Below, piece after piece: positions 51,005 through 59,183 of a stretch of 64,000 nt of DNA. Both the position numbers and the translations under genes were made by a program. The notes beneath the pieces are model-generated. The model made no database searches. It was not told the origin of the DNA and was given only the letters and a program-made list of their open reading frames with translations. Position 1 is the first letter of the stretch, and each line of letters opens with the position of its first letter. Origin of the DNA: Deltaproteobacteria bacterium (GTDB taxonomy: Bacteria > Desulfobacterota > DSM-4660 > Desulfatiglandales > HGW-15); contig JAFDHB010000001.1 of assembly GCA_019308985.1 (NCBI GenBank), positions 28,175 through 92,174 on the forward strand. The letters run 5' to 3'.

Positions 51005-51488
51005 GCCCTCACCGTTTCTACTGATGCCGGAGGAGAAGATTATCTTCAAGGCGAATCCTCATCCCGTCTTTATTCTATTCCCTGCAGGAGGGATATCCCT
51101 TCTTTTGATTATGCTTTTGTTCGTCGCATTCCAAGCTTTTGGATACGAGTTATTTGAGAGCCCCTTGGACATCTTTTCCGGTTTTGCCTTGTTCGCGGCG
51201 CTGCTTCTTGCCCATATGGATCGCAGGTTCGAGAGGCTGTATCTCACGAACCGCCGTCTGATCAAGGAGCAGAGGCTTCTTAGAAAACGGTTCGTGTCCG
51301 TTTTTCTGGAGCAGATTCAGAATCTCTCTTACAGTAACGGTTATTTGGGAGACATCTTTGGTTTCGGTGATATAGAGGTGGAATCAGTAGGTGTCCACGG
51401 AAAGATTGTCTTTAAAGGAATAATATCCATAAAAAAGAACAAGCGGCGGATAATGAGGCACATCAATAAAGTACAAAAGAGACGCTAG
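50982..51488 (+). CDS. membrane protein with bacterial PH-like domain
   Basis: 168 residues. Two membrane helices (about 31-50 and 62-80) followed by a PH-like region (RLYLTNRRLIKEQRLLRKRF, SVFLEQIQNLSYSNG, GDIEVESVGVHGKIVFKGI), as in YdbS/YdbT-type proteins. Starts inside the end of the ATPase gene and is probably translationally coupled. Function unknown. Confidence 0.7.
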   Translation: MNKPFHFKPSPFLLMPEEKIIFKANPHPVFILFPAGGISLLLIMLLFVAFQAFGYELFESPLDIFSGFALFAALLLAHMDRRFERLYLTNRRLIKEQRLLRKRFVSVFLEQIQNLSYSNGYLGDIFGFGDIEVESVGVHGKIVFKGIISIKKNKRRIMRHINKVQKRR

Positions 51489-51643
51489 GATCTTTTATTA
51501 TTACAGGCCCATTAGCTGAGAGTCAATTGAACATTTCTTATCGTTGGTTTTGGTTAGTGCTCGGAACACATGAATACCGATAGAAATCGTAACGACCCAG
51601 TTAAGCCCCGTTCAGGATAACGAAGCTGTTTGCCCGACAGCCC

Positions 51644-52366
51644 TCATTCGGTAGGTATATCGAGGTATCTCTCAAAATCTTCCTCCTGAGGCTCCTCATT
51701 CGGGGGCTCTGTGTATGGAACTGAAGCCGTAACATCTATGCTTTCAGTTGGATCGCCTGTAATGCGCTGGTGACTCACGCCGTGGCTCTCTGCGATACTT
51801 AACACTCGGTCCCAAGTCCACAGATGTATGTTATTGCGGCCATAAAAGATCCTCTCACGAATCCGCAGGGCCTGTCTTGCAAGGTGAGTTGCTAAGACAA
51901 CCTGTTCATCATCGCATCTCACAAGATTTGCATCACGTCCAATTATAATGCCTCCCAAATAGACATCATGATTTGATATTATTTCCCATCTGTCACGAAA
52001 GCTACCGTCATTAGCCAAGAATTCATAATAATGAAGGAGTTGGTTTTCTGCCTTGAAAAGGCCAGTGCAGGGGCATGCCTGACTGTTACTTTCCAACTCG
52101 AAAAGATAAAGCTGCGGAGCTTTTAATTCCCAAACGTAAGCTATACGGCGTGAATCACCCCCTGGCTGAATCCTATCAGCAATGATCGTGAGATCCGCTC
52201 GACCAGCCTGGCAATTGAGCTCCCTAGATACGAAATATGTACTATGTAAAACAGTAAGCAGAACCCATGCTATATGACTGAGGTGCTCCGCACACTCACG
52301 CTCAGTATGAGCATCCCGCCTTTCTATTTGCTCTTGCAAGGCCTGAATAATCTGTTGAGGACTCAT
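51644..52366 (-). CDS. Shedu-like PD-(D/E)XK nuclease
   Basis: 240 residues from ATG 52366, overlapping the upstream stop (ATGA). Residues 60-95 show a nuclease core: GRADLTIIAD then IAYVWELKAPQ (D...ExK), followed by NQLLHYYEFL, the Q-containing helix seen in DUF4263/Shedu proteins. Also LGGIIIGRD. Shedu proteins are single- or two-gene anti-phage effectors. Assignment is from motif spacing and is tentative; a restriction-type nuclease is the alternative. Confidence 0.6.
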   Translation of the reverse strand: MSPQQIIQALQEQIERRDAHTERECAEHLSHIAWVLLTVLHSTYFVSRELNCQAGRADLTIIADRIQPGGDSRRIAYVWELKAPQLYLFELESNSQACPCTGLFKAENQLLHYYEFLANDGSFRDRWEIISNHDVYLGGIIIGRDANLVRCDDEQVVLATHLARQALRIRERIFYGRNNIHLWTWDRVLSIAESHGVSHQRITGDPTESIDVTASVPYTEPPNEEPQEEDFERYLDIPTE

Positions 52367-52902
52367 TGTATTTTTGCCCAAACGTCCATTGTATGCCTAA
52401 GAAGGTCTTTAAGTCTGGGTTCTACATCAGGCCAATTTTCCTCTGGAGAAATCCCCAGAACGAAGCCAATATCAACCTGGTATTTAAACATCTTGCCTGT
52501 TGAAGAATCCCTTACTTCATGGAAGTGATCTACTATAGTAAAACTAGCTCCTGGTTGGACGCTGAAAGCGAACATGTTTGCGGTGTGATTTGACACGAAA
52601 TAATTACAAGTTCCTCCCACTTCGATTGCTACTGGTGCATTTCGAGGCCTTCGATCCGAGCCAACTAAAAGACCGGGGAAAGGAGGCCAACCTTCACGCC
52701 GATTTTCAAAGACTTTTCTTCTCGTGGCTTTGCCCAGGAAGAATATCGCTAGAACTGAAACATCATAGGCAGCCATCCAGTCTCCATCGGACTTCAAAAT
52801 CTGTGGCAACAGGTCCTTATCTTGGTTGGACAGTCCTTTAAAGAAGGTCGCTACGAAATGAATCGCCCTTTTGACCATTTCTGGAGCGATTTCGTTCTGC
52901 AT
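52363..52902 (-). CDS. partner of the Shedu-like nuclease, unknown function
   Basis: 179 residues from ATG 52902 (AAGGTG upstream; GTG 52911 possible). Beta-rich middle (VAIEVGGTCNYFVSNHTANM, FAFSVQPGASFTIVDHFHEV), no recognised motif. Four-base overlap with the nuclease gene makes a two-gene unit, possibly sensor plus effector. Confidence 0.55.
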   Translation of the reverse strand: MQNEIAPEMVKRAIHFVATFFKGLSNQDKDLLPQILKSDGDWMAAYDVSVLAIFFLGKATRRKVFENRREGWPPFPGLLVGSDRRPRNAPVAIEVGGTCNYFVSNHTANMFAFSVQPGASFTIVDHFHEVRDSSTGKMFKYQVDIGFVLGISPEENWPDVEPRLKDLLRHTMDVWAKIQ

Positions 52903-52996
52903 ACTTTGCACCTTAAATTTTATTATCTACGATAAAATAGGGTGAGACTAGCCTTTAGATTTCCTCCCGTAATCTACCAAGAAAACAATTTTAAGG

Positions 52997-53019
52997 CTAC
53001 CCAAATAAGCCTTCAATTT
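52997..53019. repeat. direct repeat, left copy flanking the AbiGi-like gene
   Basis: 23 bp (CTACCCAAATAAGCCTTCAA...) matching 54062-54084 at 21 of 23 positions in the same orientation. The pair encloses one gene. Confidence 0.6.
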
Positions 53020-53118
53020 TACACTCCTTATCGTTATATGGGATTTTGGGGATGGAATTTGGGGATTATTACATTCGGAATCCTTAAAAACATCAGAACC
53101 CTATGTTCATGTCAAAAT

Positions 53119-53949
53119 TTACTTCTTCTGCAATTGTAATTTGAGTAGAGAATCCAAGTCTTCCAGTGGCAGTGTTTCCAATCTAGCCCATTGGGAGTGA
53201 TTTGCATTTAGTTGTTTGGATACAATGTCAAGAGGTATGATCTGAAGTTCGGCAAAGGCAGAGTATAACTCACGTATGAAATGATTCGTGCCCTCGTATT
53301 TAGGGTGTCCCTGAAGCCATTCATGGAGGCCATTAGCCTCTTCCACGGTATCGACCAAGACATATGGAAGAGACTTCACAAATTTGCCCTCGACATAATC
53401 AAGCAGAACAAGTGGTACGCCTTCGGCTGGAGTCATTCCCCAGCCCCGATAGTATCTATCTTTTGCTAGCACACGCCATTCCCTCTCGTGAGTCCAATCG
53501 ACCGGATAGTTTCGGTATAAAGGGTCTGGGATTGGATCATACCTAGCCCAGAGATGCTTGTCGTCCTCATGGAGTCGTTCCAATAGATTTTTGTCACCAT
53601 AAATGACTGGTCGACCACCATAAATGAAGAGGCTGGATTTCTTGATTGCGATCCCGTATGGCTGATATCGACCCCCCAGTGCCCTACATGATTGAATAAA
53701 TGCCGATAACGGTTGATCCGTGAAGCATACAGCAGGGTAGTCACCTTTGATCGTATTGTGTGTTTCTCCAATTGTCCGGCTCGATTTTGGTGCGAAGGTA
53801 GGTTTCAAAAATCCACAGCTTAGTATTTCCTTGAGAACTTCGAACGGTTGCACGTAACCTTTTTCATCCAAACGTCCATGCGTCCAGTGAATCAGCCAAT
53901 CCGTAATGTCAGTTCTGTTGTTCTTTATGCGTTTCCAATCAGCAGTCAT
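53119..53949 (-). CDS. AbiGi-like abortive infection protein
   Basis: 276 residues from ATG 53949 (GTG 53961 possible; GGAG upstream). Family features: LIHWTHGR, ILSCGFLKPT, YPAVCFTDQPLSAF, YGIAIKKSSLFIYGGRPVIYG and DWTHEREWRV, as in the AbiGi (antitoxin) family. The usual toxin partner AbiGii is not visible. Enclosed between 23-bp direct repeats, so it may be a mobile single-gene cassette. Confidence 0.7.
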   Translation of the reverse strand: MTADWKRIKNNRTDITDWLIHWTHGRLDEKGYVQPFEVLKEILSCGFLKPTFAPKSSRTIGETHNTIKGDYPAVCFTDQPLSAFIQSCRALGGRYQPYGIAIKKSSLFIYGGRPVIYGDKNLLERLHEDDKHLWARYDPIPDPLYRNYPVDWTHEREWRVLAKDRYYRGWGMTPAEGVPLVLLDYVEGKFVKSLPYVLVDTVEEANGLHEWLQGHPKYEGTNHFIRELYSAFAELQIIPLDIVSKQLNANHSQWARLETLPLEDLDSLLKLQLQKK

Positions 53950-54061
53950 GTCTCTAGTCACTCCGTTCTATTTGCTGATTGTTTACCATGAAAGCGGCGG
54001 CCAACATTTCCAAATTATTCAAGGTTTTATTTCATAGTGTTAAAAACTAGGTAATTTATGA

Positions 54062-54084
54062 CTACCCAAGTAAGCCTTCGATTT
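54062..54084. repeat. direct repeat, right copy flanking the AbiGi-like gene
   Basis: CTACCCAAGTAAGCCTTCGA..., 21 of 23 positions shared with 52997-53019. Lies about 110 bases upstream of the AbiGi-like start codon. Confidence 0.6.
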
Positions 54085-54158
54085 GTTCGGGTTCATGATC
54101 TTGCGTACTTCTCATTCGAAAGGAGCCAAAAGATTCATATCACCCATTCAGATTTGCT

Positions 54159-54620
54159 TCAATTTACTCGATTAAGTTTAACCTTCTTCCCAATTATTTC
54201 GATAAAGCAATCCTCCATATCCCTTCCGTATTTGCCTTCAACCCAGGTTCCTGTATTAGCCAGTACCCTTTTCCTCCTTTTGATGGTTTCTTCCTCCAAA
54301 GACGCCCTGTAGGTATGGCCAAGGACGACACAATCATATTTATCAATGAGCTACTTGGCAAAATTCACGTATATGCGTTCCTGGCTGGGGATTGAATTCT
54401 CCGTCATCAACTTGCGATGGCGTTCTTTTCCCACGGTTTGTGAGCCAGTCATACCATTCGTCCAGAGGGATCCCTATCTTTTTGAATGCTCCGGCTACCC
54501 TAGTGACAAACTCTCAAAACCATGCCGTATCATCCCTGTTGGCTGGGTCGGCAGCATATCAAAGCGCATCGCAAGATCGAACACTGGAAGCTCGGAGTTA
54601 CCATCGAAAGAAAATGTTGT
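54159..54620 (-). pseudogene. decayed metallophosphoesterase gene
   Basis: On the minus strand, fragments in shifting frames read VTRVAGAFKKIGIPLDEWYD, then KYDCVVLGHTYRASLEEE and RVLANTGTWVEG to a stop at 54159. GHTYRA and NTGTWV are the C-terminal motifs of calcineurin-like phosphoesterases. Several stops and frame changes; the N-terminal motifs are gone. Plus-strand frames in this region are not genes. Confidence 0.55.
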
Positions 54621-54730
54621 ACTAATCCGCTGGCATGGGCTATAGGGTCTTAATATTCCAGCTGTTTTCATTACTAAGGTGTGCCTTACCTGATTGTTTG
54701 AAGCTTGAGTTGCATCAATGCTGTTTAAGA

Positions 54731-55096
54731 TTAAACCGGAACATAGCGGCCTTTTCCAGCACTCCTGATCTTTCCTTGCTTCTTGGCTCGGTTGACAATA
54801 CCCCAGATTTTCCTGTTATCAAAACCCGTCTTCTTTCTAATTTGCTCGGTAGTAACACCTTCTTTGCTGCTAAGGATGACATTCAATACCGCATCAGTGG
54901 CGGTTTCCTTTGATGGTGATGGTCTCTTTCTCGATCTGCTTTTTCTTGCGGGCTTTTTTTCTTCCCTCGGTTTTGGCGCTTCTGCTGTTAAGGCCTTTTC
55001 AATGGTATCCACCATTCTTTCCATCTCTTTTGTTTTCTCTTGTAGGACCTCTAACCCAACCTCAATCGAATGCAGGATCTTCCTCAATCCGATCAT
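54731..55096 (-). CDS. coiled-coil/winged-helix DNA-binding-like protein
   Basis: 121 residues. N-terminal coiled coil (IEVGLEVLQEKTKEMERMVD), a Lys/Arg/Pro-rich linker with KSRSRKRPSPSKE and a C-terminal winged helix (AVLNVILSSKEGVTTEQIRK, IWGIVNRAKKQGKIRSAG). Overlaps the IHF-like gene by 4 bases; the two nucleic-acid-binding proteins are coupled. Chromatin-like role inferred. Confidence 0.7.
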   Translation of the reverse strand: MIGLRKILHSIEVGLEVLQEKTKEMERMVDTIEKALTAEAPKPREEKKPARKSRSRKRPSPSKETATDAVLNVILSSKEGVTTEQIRKKTGFDNRKIWGIVNRAKKQGKIRSAGKGRYVPV

Positions 55097-55422
55097 CTTC
55101 TTTTTCCTCCGCTGATTTTCACTTGTGTTTTATTTTTCCTTCCCCTATCTATCTTACCCCTTAACACTGGGGAGTATCTAAAAGTAACGATTCTCTTTGC
55201 TCCCAATAACAGATCATCCCCGGTATTGGGATTTGTCAATCTCCGTTTCTTCTTCTCTCTTACACAGAATTTCCCGAATCCGGAGATAAGGACGTCCTCG
55301 CCGGATGCAAGGGTCCTCTTAATGATTTCCAAGGTCGATTCAACAAGTTTAGTGGATGTGGTCTTGGAAAGGCCGCAACGAAGGGAGACACTCTCTCTGA
55401 TATCGGCTTTGGTAAGGGACAT
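55093..55422 (-). CDS. integration host factor / HU-family DNA-bending protein
   Basis: 109 residues. SLTKADIRESV, GEDVLISGFGKFCVREKKKR, NPNTGDD and RIVTFRYSPVLR follow the IHF-alpha pattern, including the Pro-containing arm that intercalates DNA. A 15-residue basic tail extends past the usual end. Such proteins assist recombination, replication and sigma-54 promoters, all of which have candidates in this window. Confidence 0.9.
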   Translation of the reverse strand: MSLTKADIRESVSLRCGLSKTTSTKLVESTLEIIKRTLASGEDVLISGFGKFCVREKKKRRLTNPNTGDDLLLGAKRIVTFRYSPVLRGKIDRGRKNKTQVKISGGKRR

Positions 55423-55478
55423 GGCCGCTTCCCTTTTAAAGAAGGGGATTTCAGATTTCTTACCTCATTATTGGATCG

Positions 55479-55507
55479 AAATTACATTTACACGTATACC
55501 TTGTCAA
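55479..55507 (-). promoter_or_regulatory. sigma-70 promoter of the IHF-like operon
   Basis: TTGACA (55507-55502), 17 bases, TAATTT (55484-55479) on the minus strand; start near 55472, a 50-base leader to the ATG at 55422. Confidence 0.65.
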
Positions 55508-55618
55508 GGGATTATTATGGCTGGAGTCTTGAGAGAGCGGCTTTCGGAAAGGGGTTTTTCTGGTGCTTAGTACACTTATAGTAGAGCCAGAAAGAATAAA
55601 AACTCCCTTAGAATGGAC

Positions 55619-55888
55619 TTACCATACGAAAGATTTGCTGATGGTCGGTATAAGTGACCGGTATACAATATCGTACGTTCTGTAACAGCTTAAGAAGTAA
55701 ACATTATAAGGCAGTTCTTCTGTCTGATAAGCGGACAAATGGTGAAAGACTTCATCGTCGGAGTCAAATTTTGCTATTGACACATTTCGGATCTTTTTAT
55801 TAAATTTATCAAATTTTGTCAGCGAAACCAACAAGCCTCTAGCAAGGGTAAGCCCATCATGTTCTGCAATATCCAACGAAAATTGCAT
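55619..55888 (-). CDS. doubtful hypothetical protein
   Basis: 89 codons; AGGGG lies 12 bases upstream. The sequence (LLVSLTKFDKFNKKIRNVSI, YFLSCYRTYDIVYRSLI) is protein-like but has no known family and could be a fragment. The opposite-strand frame at 55859-56104 is less convincing still. Confidence 0.3.
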   Translation of the reverse strand: MQFSLDIAEHDGLTLARGLLVSLTKFDKFNKKIRNVSIAKFDSDDEVFHHLSAYQTEELPYNVYFLSCYRTYDIVYRSLIPTISKSFVW

Positions 55889-56163
55889 AAAGATAGGTTG
55901 CCCCTTTGCCTAAGAGAGGTCCAAAAGATGGACGATATAGAAAAACTGCTGCACGAATATACCTTCACTGTAAAGACTCCCTTGCCTCACGAAAGACACT
56001 TAGAGGTTTCGTATTCTCCTGCTGGGAAACGGGACTTTCCTGTTCCCGATAGAAGTCATCCCATAGCCGGTTGGCCCCATCCCCCGAAATGTCTATATCA
56101 TTGAATCTGGTTATCCCTGGCTATTATTTAACCATTATCTTATGACAACGGAGGGAAGCCATC

Positions 56164-57051
56164 ATGAAGCTTTACAAAAACTGGTTTTTGGCAAGCAGGC
56201 CCTGGTCCTTTTCCATGACCGCAATTTCAGTCAGCGTTGGGACTGTCCTGGGTGCTCTTGAGGGTGACTTATCATGGACGCTTTATTTTCTCACCCTGTT
56301 TGGCATGGTTGTTCTTCATGCGGCCACAAATCTCATGAATGACTATTATGACGTCCGGGGCGGCGTAGATTATGAAGAGGTCTCTACTGCCCAGTACCGT
56401 CCCCATCCGATTCTTGGGATGAAACTCGATCCGCTCCAGGTTCGAAACGGAGCCCTGTTGCTGTACGGCGTGGCAACAGTTATCGGGTTATATTTGGCAG
56501 TCCTTCGCGGATGGGAATTGCTGTTGGTGGGCGCTATAGGGGTCTTCGCCAGCCTGACCTATACTGCCCCACCATTCAAATATAAGTACAAGGCCCTGGG
56601 AGAATTCTCCGTGTTCCTGATGTGGGGACCATTCATGGTTACAGGCGCCTACTTCGTCCAAAGGCAGTCTTTCAGCGCAAGTGCAGCCTTGATTTCCCTC
56701 CCCTTTGGGATGCTTGTCGCACTGGTGTTATTGGCCAACAATATCCGTGATATTCCCCATGATAGGTCCAAAGGGATTTTGACGCTTCCCATTCTCCTAG
56801 GCCAGCGCAACGGATTGCACCTGTATTTTGCCATTGTCCTGCTGGCTTATTTCAGCATTTTCCTTATGTCTGTTCTTGGCCCCCTGTCCCCATGGTCTCT
56901 TCTGATCTTCCTTTCGCTCCCCCTCGCCTTTCAACTGTTGCGGAAAATGGTGAGAGAAATTCCCATAAATGCCGACGCATTGACCGCTCGGCTCAATACC
57001 ACATTTGGAATTCTAATCCTTCTATCACTGGTTCTGGAGGCTGCGTTTTGA
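56164..57051 (+). CDS. UbiA/MenA-family prenyltransferase
   Basis: 295 residues, about eight or nine membrane helices. The first Asp-rich motif NLMNDYYDVRGGVD and the second NNIRDIPHDRSKG mark UbiA enzymes that prenylate an aromatic ring; ASRPWSF at the N-terminus and the NDYYD form favour 1,4-dihydroxy-2-naphthoate octaprenyltransferase (MenA). No other quinone genes are nearby. The stop overlaps the TTG start of the next gene. Confidence 0.85.
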   Translation: MKLYKNWFLASRPWSFSMTAISVSVGTVLGALEGDLSWTLYFLTLFGMVVLHAATNLMNDYYDVRGGVDYEEVSTAQYRPHPILGMKLDPLQVRNGALLLYGVATVIGLYLAVLRGWELLLVGAIGVFASLTYTAPPFKYKYKALGEFSVFLMWGPFMVTGAYFVQRQSFSASAALISLPFGMLVALVLLANNIRDIPHDRSKGILTLPILLGQRNGLHLYFAIVLLAYFSIFLMSVLGPLSPWSLLIFLSLPLAFQLLRKMVREIPINADALTARLNTTFGILILLSLVLEAAF

Positions 57052-57674
57052 GCGAAGAAAAACCAGGGCTCCTTGTCCTTACCTCGACCATTTTGCTGGC
57101 TCTTTTCTTCTGGTTTGTCACCTTTCACCTGACATGGAACATATTCTGGATAAAGATTTCCTGCTCAGCGGCCCTGTTGACCATGCTCTCTCTGGCCTTC
57201 GAGGCGGCAATCTTGAAGAGGATCAGGTTCAGTCCAAAGGGTTTTCTAACAGGCCTGTTGTCTGCAGTTCTACTTTATCTCATGTTTTGGAGCGCAAAGA
57301 CATTGTCTACCAAAATGTTCCCCTTTGCTGCCCATCAAATCACCGGCATTTACCAAAAAGGAATGGGCATGCCATTATGGCTGGTTGCCTTGATCCTTTT
57401 CTTTGTGACGGCTCCCTTTGAAGAGATATACTGGCGGGGATTCCTGCAGCACAATCTGATGAAACGATATGGGCCCTGGCAGGGCTGGATCTTGTCCACG
57501 TCCATCTATGTCGGAGTCCATATCTGGTCTTTTAATCTCATGTTGATTGGTGCTGCGGCTGTGGCCGGGGCCTATTGGGGACTCATGTACCTTCGACTCA
57601 AAAACCTGGCACCCGTTATTATCTCCCATTCGCTTTGGAGTGTGTTCATCTTCTCCATTGTTCCGCTGCGTTAG
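57048..57674 (+). CDS. CPBP-family intramembrane metalloprotease
   Basis: 208 residues from TTG 57048, overlapping the prenyltransferase stop, with GGAGG 7 bases upstream. Membrane helices throughout; catalytic motifs EEIYWRGFLQ (EExxxR), a His in YVGVHIWSF and another in ISHSLWSV as in CAAX prenyl protease/bacteriocin-immunity-type proteins. Coupling with a prenyltransferase suggests related membrane-lipid or prenyl chemistry. Confidence 0.8.
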   Translation: MSEEKPGLLVLTSTILLALFFWFVTFHLTWNIFWIKISCSAALLTMLSLAFEAAILKRIRFSPKGFLTGLLSAVLLYLMFWSAKTLSTKMFPFAAHQITGIYQKGMGMPLWLVALILFFVTAPFEEIYWRGFLQHNLMKRYGPWQGWILSTSIYVGVHIWSFNLMLIGAAAVAGAYWGLMYLRLKNLAPVIISHSLWSVFIFSIVPLR

Positions 57675-57931
57675 CTTGAGGAAGTGAGCAACACACTGAC
57701 TTGAGCGATATGCGACCATAGCCCGTCTTTGAATTTCAGGAAACCATGGAATGAATCGTTCTTCCCCGAGTTGATGTTTGATCCAAGGGAACTGCTACAC
57801 AATCAAACATGGACCCTTATTGCAAATCACTGATTTCAGGCTCGCAGAAACATAATAGGCCAGGGTTTTCATAAGACTGAGGCGGGAGGCATTAAATGGG
57901 TCTGCCGCTTTCATTCTCGCAGGTGGCGTTA

Positions 57932-58132
57932 TCAATCCTCGGGGAATATTTTTTTCCTGTCGGAGATGTCATATCCCAGGGCCTCTATAATCCTCCTCTT
58001 GGTCTCTGCCCGAGAGTTGTTTCCCTTTTCAATCCTATCAATAGTTTGTGCTGAAAGTCCTGCCTTCCTGGCAAGTTCAGTCTTGCTCATCAGGAGGGCC
58101 TCTCTGAGTTTTCTTACGAAATTATGACCCAT
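57932..58132 (-). CDS. small XRE-family regulator
   Basis: 66 residues from ATG 58132 (GGAGG upstream). HTH covers nearly the whole protein (LREALLMSKTELARKAGL, SAQTIDRIEKGNNSRAET). Lies 43 bases beyond the end terminator of vapBC. Probable repressor. Confidence 0.75.
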   Translation of the reverse strand: MGHNFVRKLREALLMSKTELARKAGLSAQTIDRIEKGNNSRAETKRRIIEALGYDISDRKKIFPED

Positions 58133-58175
58133 CTTACTCTTTCTCCTCCTCAAGGTTCGCCGGTCATAATAAAAA

Positions 58176-58198
58176 CAGCCAGCATTTTGGGCTGGCTG
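58176..58198 (-). terminator. terminator of vapBC
   Basis: CAGCCAGC-N7-GCTGGCTG, followed on the minus strand by a TTTTTA run. It lies 20 bases after the vapC stop. Confidence 0.75.
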
Positions 58199-58217
58199 AA
58201 GGCGGGATAGGCATTAG

Positions 58218-58661
58218 CTAAGGACTCAAGACTTCGATTTCCTTAAAGCGGGTGAAATGCTCCTGGTTGTAAGTGTAAAGTCGTGTCACGTTGTTGGAAA
58301 GCATGGTTGCCACCAGTTGCAAATCGAAAATCTCTGCCCCTCTAACAGCGTAGTTTTTCAAGAGATCTAAGGTCCTGTCAATAATATCGTCTCTAGCATA
58401 TATCTTGAGGATGTTTTTTGCCCTGAAAAACATAGCCACTTCCTTGACTGCATCATTCGGCGGCACTGGGTTGGTGACACGTTTGGGATTGGTGATCACT
58501 GCATAGAATTCATAAAGGACTTGGGGAGAAACACATAAAGACATCTCCCCTCTCAGCCCTTTACTTATGAGAGATCTTGAACGAGTGTGAAATTTTGAGA
58601 GAGCTTGATGGCTGTAGATAAGGATGTTGCTGTCCAGGAGGGCAAGATCAGAGATAGTCAT
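58218..58661 (-). CDS. PIN-domain toxin, VapC-like
   Basis: 147 residues. Acidic residues of the PIN active site: D9 in LLDSNILIY, E in VLYEFYAVI and D in GAEIFDLQLVATML, plus TRLYTYNQEHF at the end. Such toxins are Mg2+-dependent RNases. The ATG overlaps the antitoxin gene by 14 bases. Confidence 0.85.
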   Translation of the reverse strand: MTISDLALLDSNILIYSHQALSKFHTRSRSLISKGLRGEMSLCVSPQVLYEFYAVITNPKRVTNPVPPNDAVKEVAMFFRAKNILKIYARDDIIDRTLDLLKNYAVRGAEIFDLQLVATMLSNNVTRLYTYNQEHFTRFKEIEVLSP

Positions 58662-58851
58662 ATATCTCTCTCCTGCTGAGCTTGCCCATCACATCTGAAG
58701 GGTGAGCAGTAAAGTCCTTATCATCCACATCCTTTTCTTTAGCCCCAGCTTTCTTCCTCTTCGCCTGCTCTCTCAAAACTTCCACCAGCCTTTTGAGGAA
58801 TTGTATATCTTCCTTTTCCAACTCACTCACATCCAGTAGCGTATCAGGCAT
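58648..58851 (-). CDS. antitoxin of the VapBC pair
   Basis: 67 residues from ATG 58851 (GGGAGG upstream). Short, charged, helical (ELEKEDIQFLKRLVEVLREQ) with a flexible end; no classical AbrB fold seen, so the class is inferred from its place before the PIN toxin. About 320 bases upstream (58861-59183) contain no gene. Confidence 0.7.
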   Translation of the reverse strand: MPDTLLDVSELEKEDIQFLKRLVEVLREQAKRKKAGAKEKDVDDKDFTAHPSDVMGKLSRREIYDYL

Positions 58852-59183
58852 TTTGAACACCTCCCTTTCTTCATTTCGATCAACTGAAACCTAAGAGTCT
58901 TCTTGAGTATTTTTGCCATGCCTTATCGGCCTTTAGTGTTCCTGCTTATCATGTAGTTTAGACGAGAGGGGAGAGGCTGTCAAGGGTTCAAATTCTCAGT
59001 ATCTCAATATTTCCAGCATCTTAAAAGATGATTCTGAATAACTTCAGCAGGTCAATTTCTCTTTAAAGACAACTCTCCCTCACTTTCCTTCTCCTGCCTG
59101 CCAGTTAGAATGAAAATGGCCCCAATAAAACCATGGAAGTTTTGCTAAGTACCTTAACAACCAAATAGAAGGAGGGGAAAACC

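Noticed and set aside
54058..54913. Plus-strand frames in this region as genes
   Set aside because: The opposite strand shows clear remains of a phosphoesterase; the plus frames overlap it and lack start signals.
55070..55570. 166-codon plus-strand frame
   Set aside because: Antisense to the IHF-like gene; Phe/Leu-rich shadow.
58980..59000. GGGTTCAAATTCTC as a tRNA T-arm
   Set aside because: No acceptor stem, anticodon arm or CCA around it.
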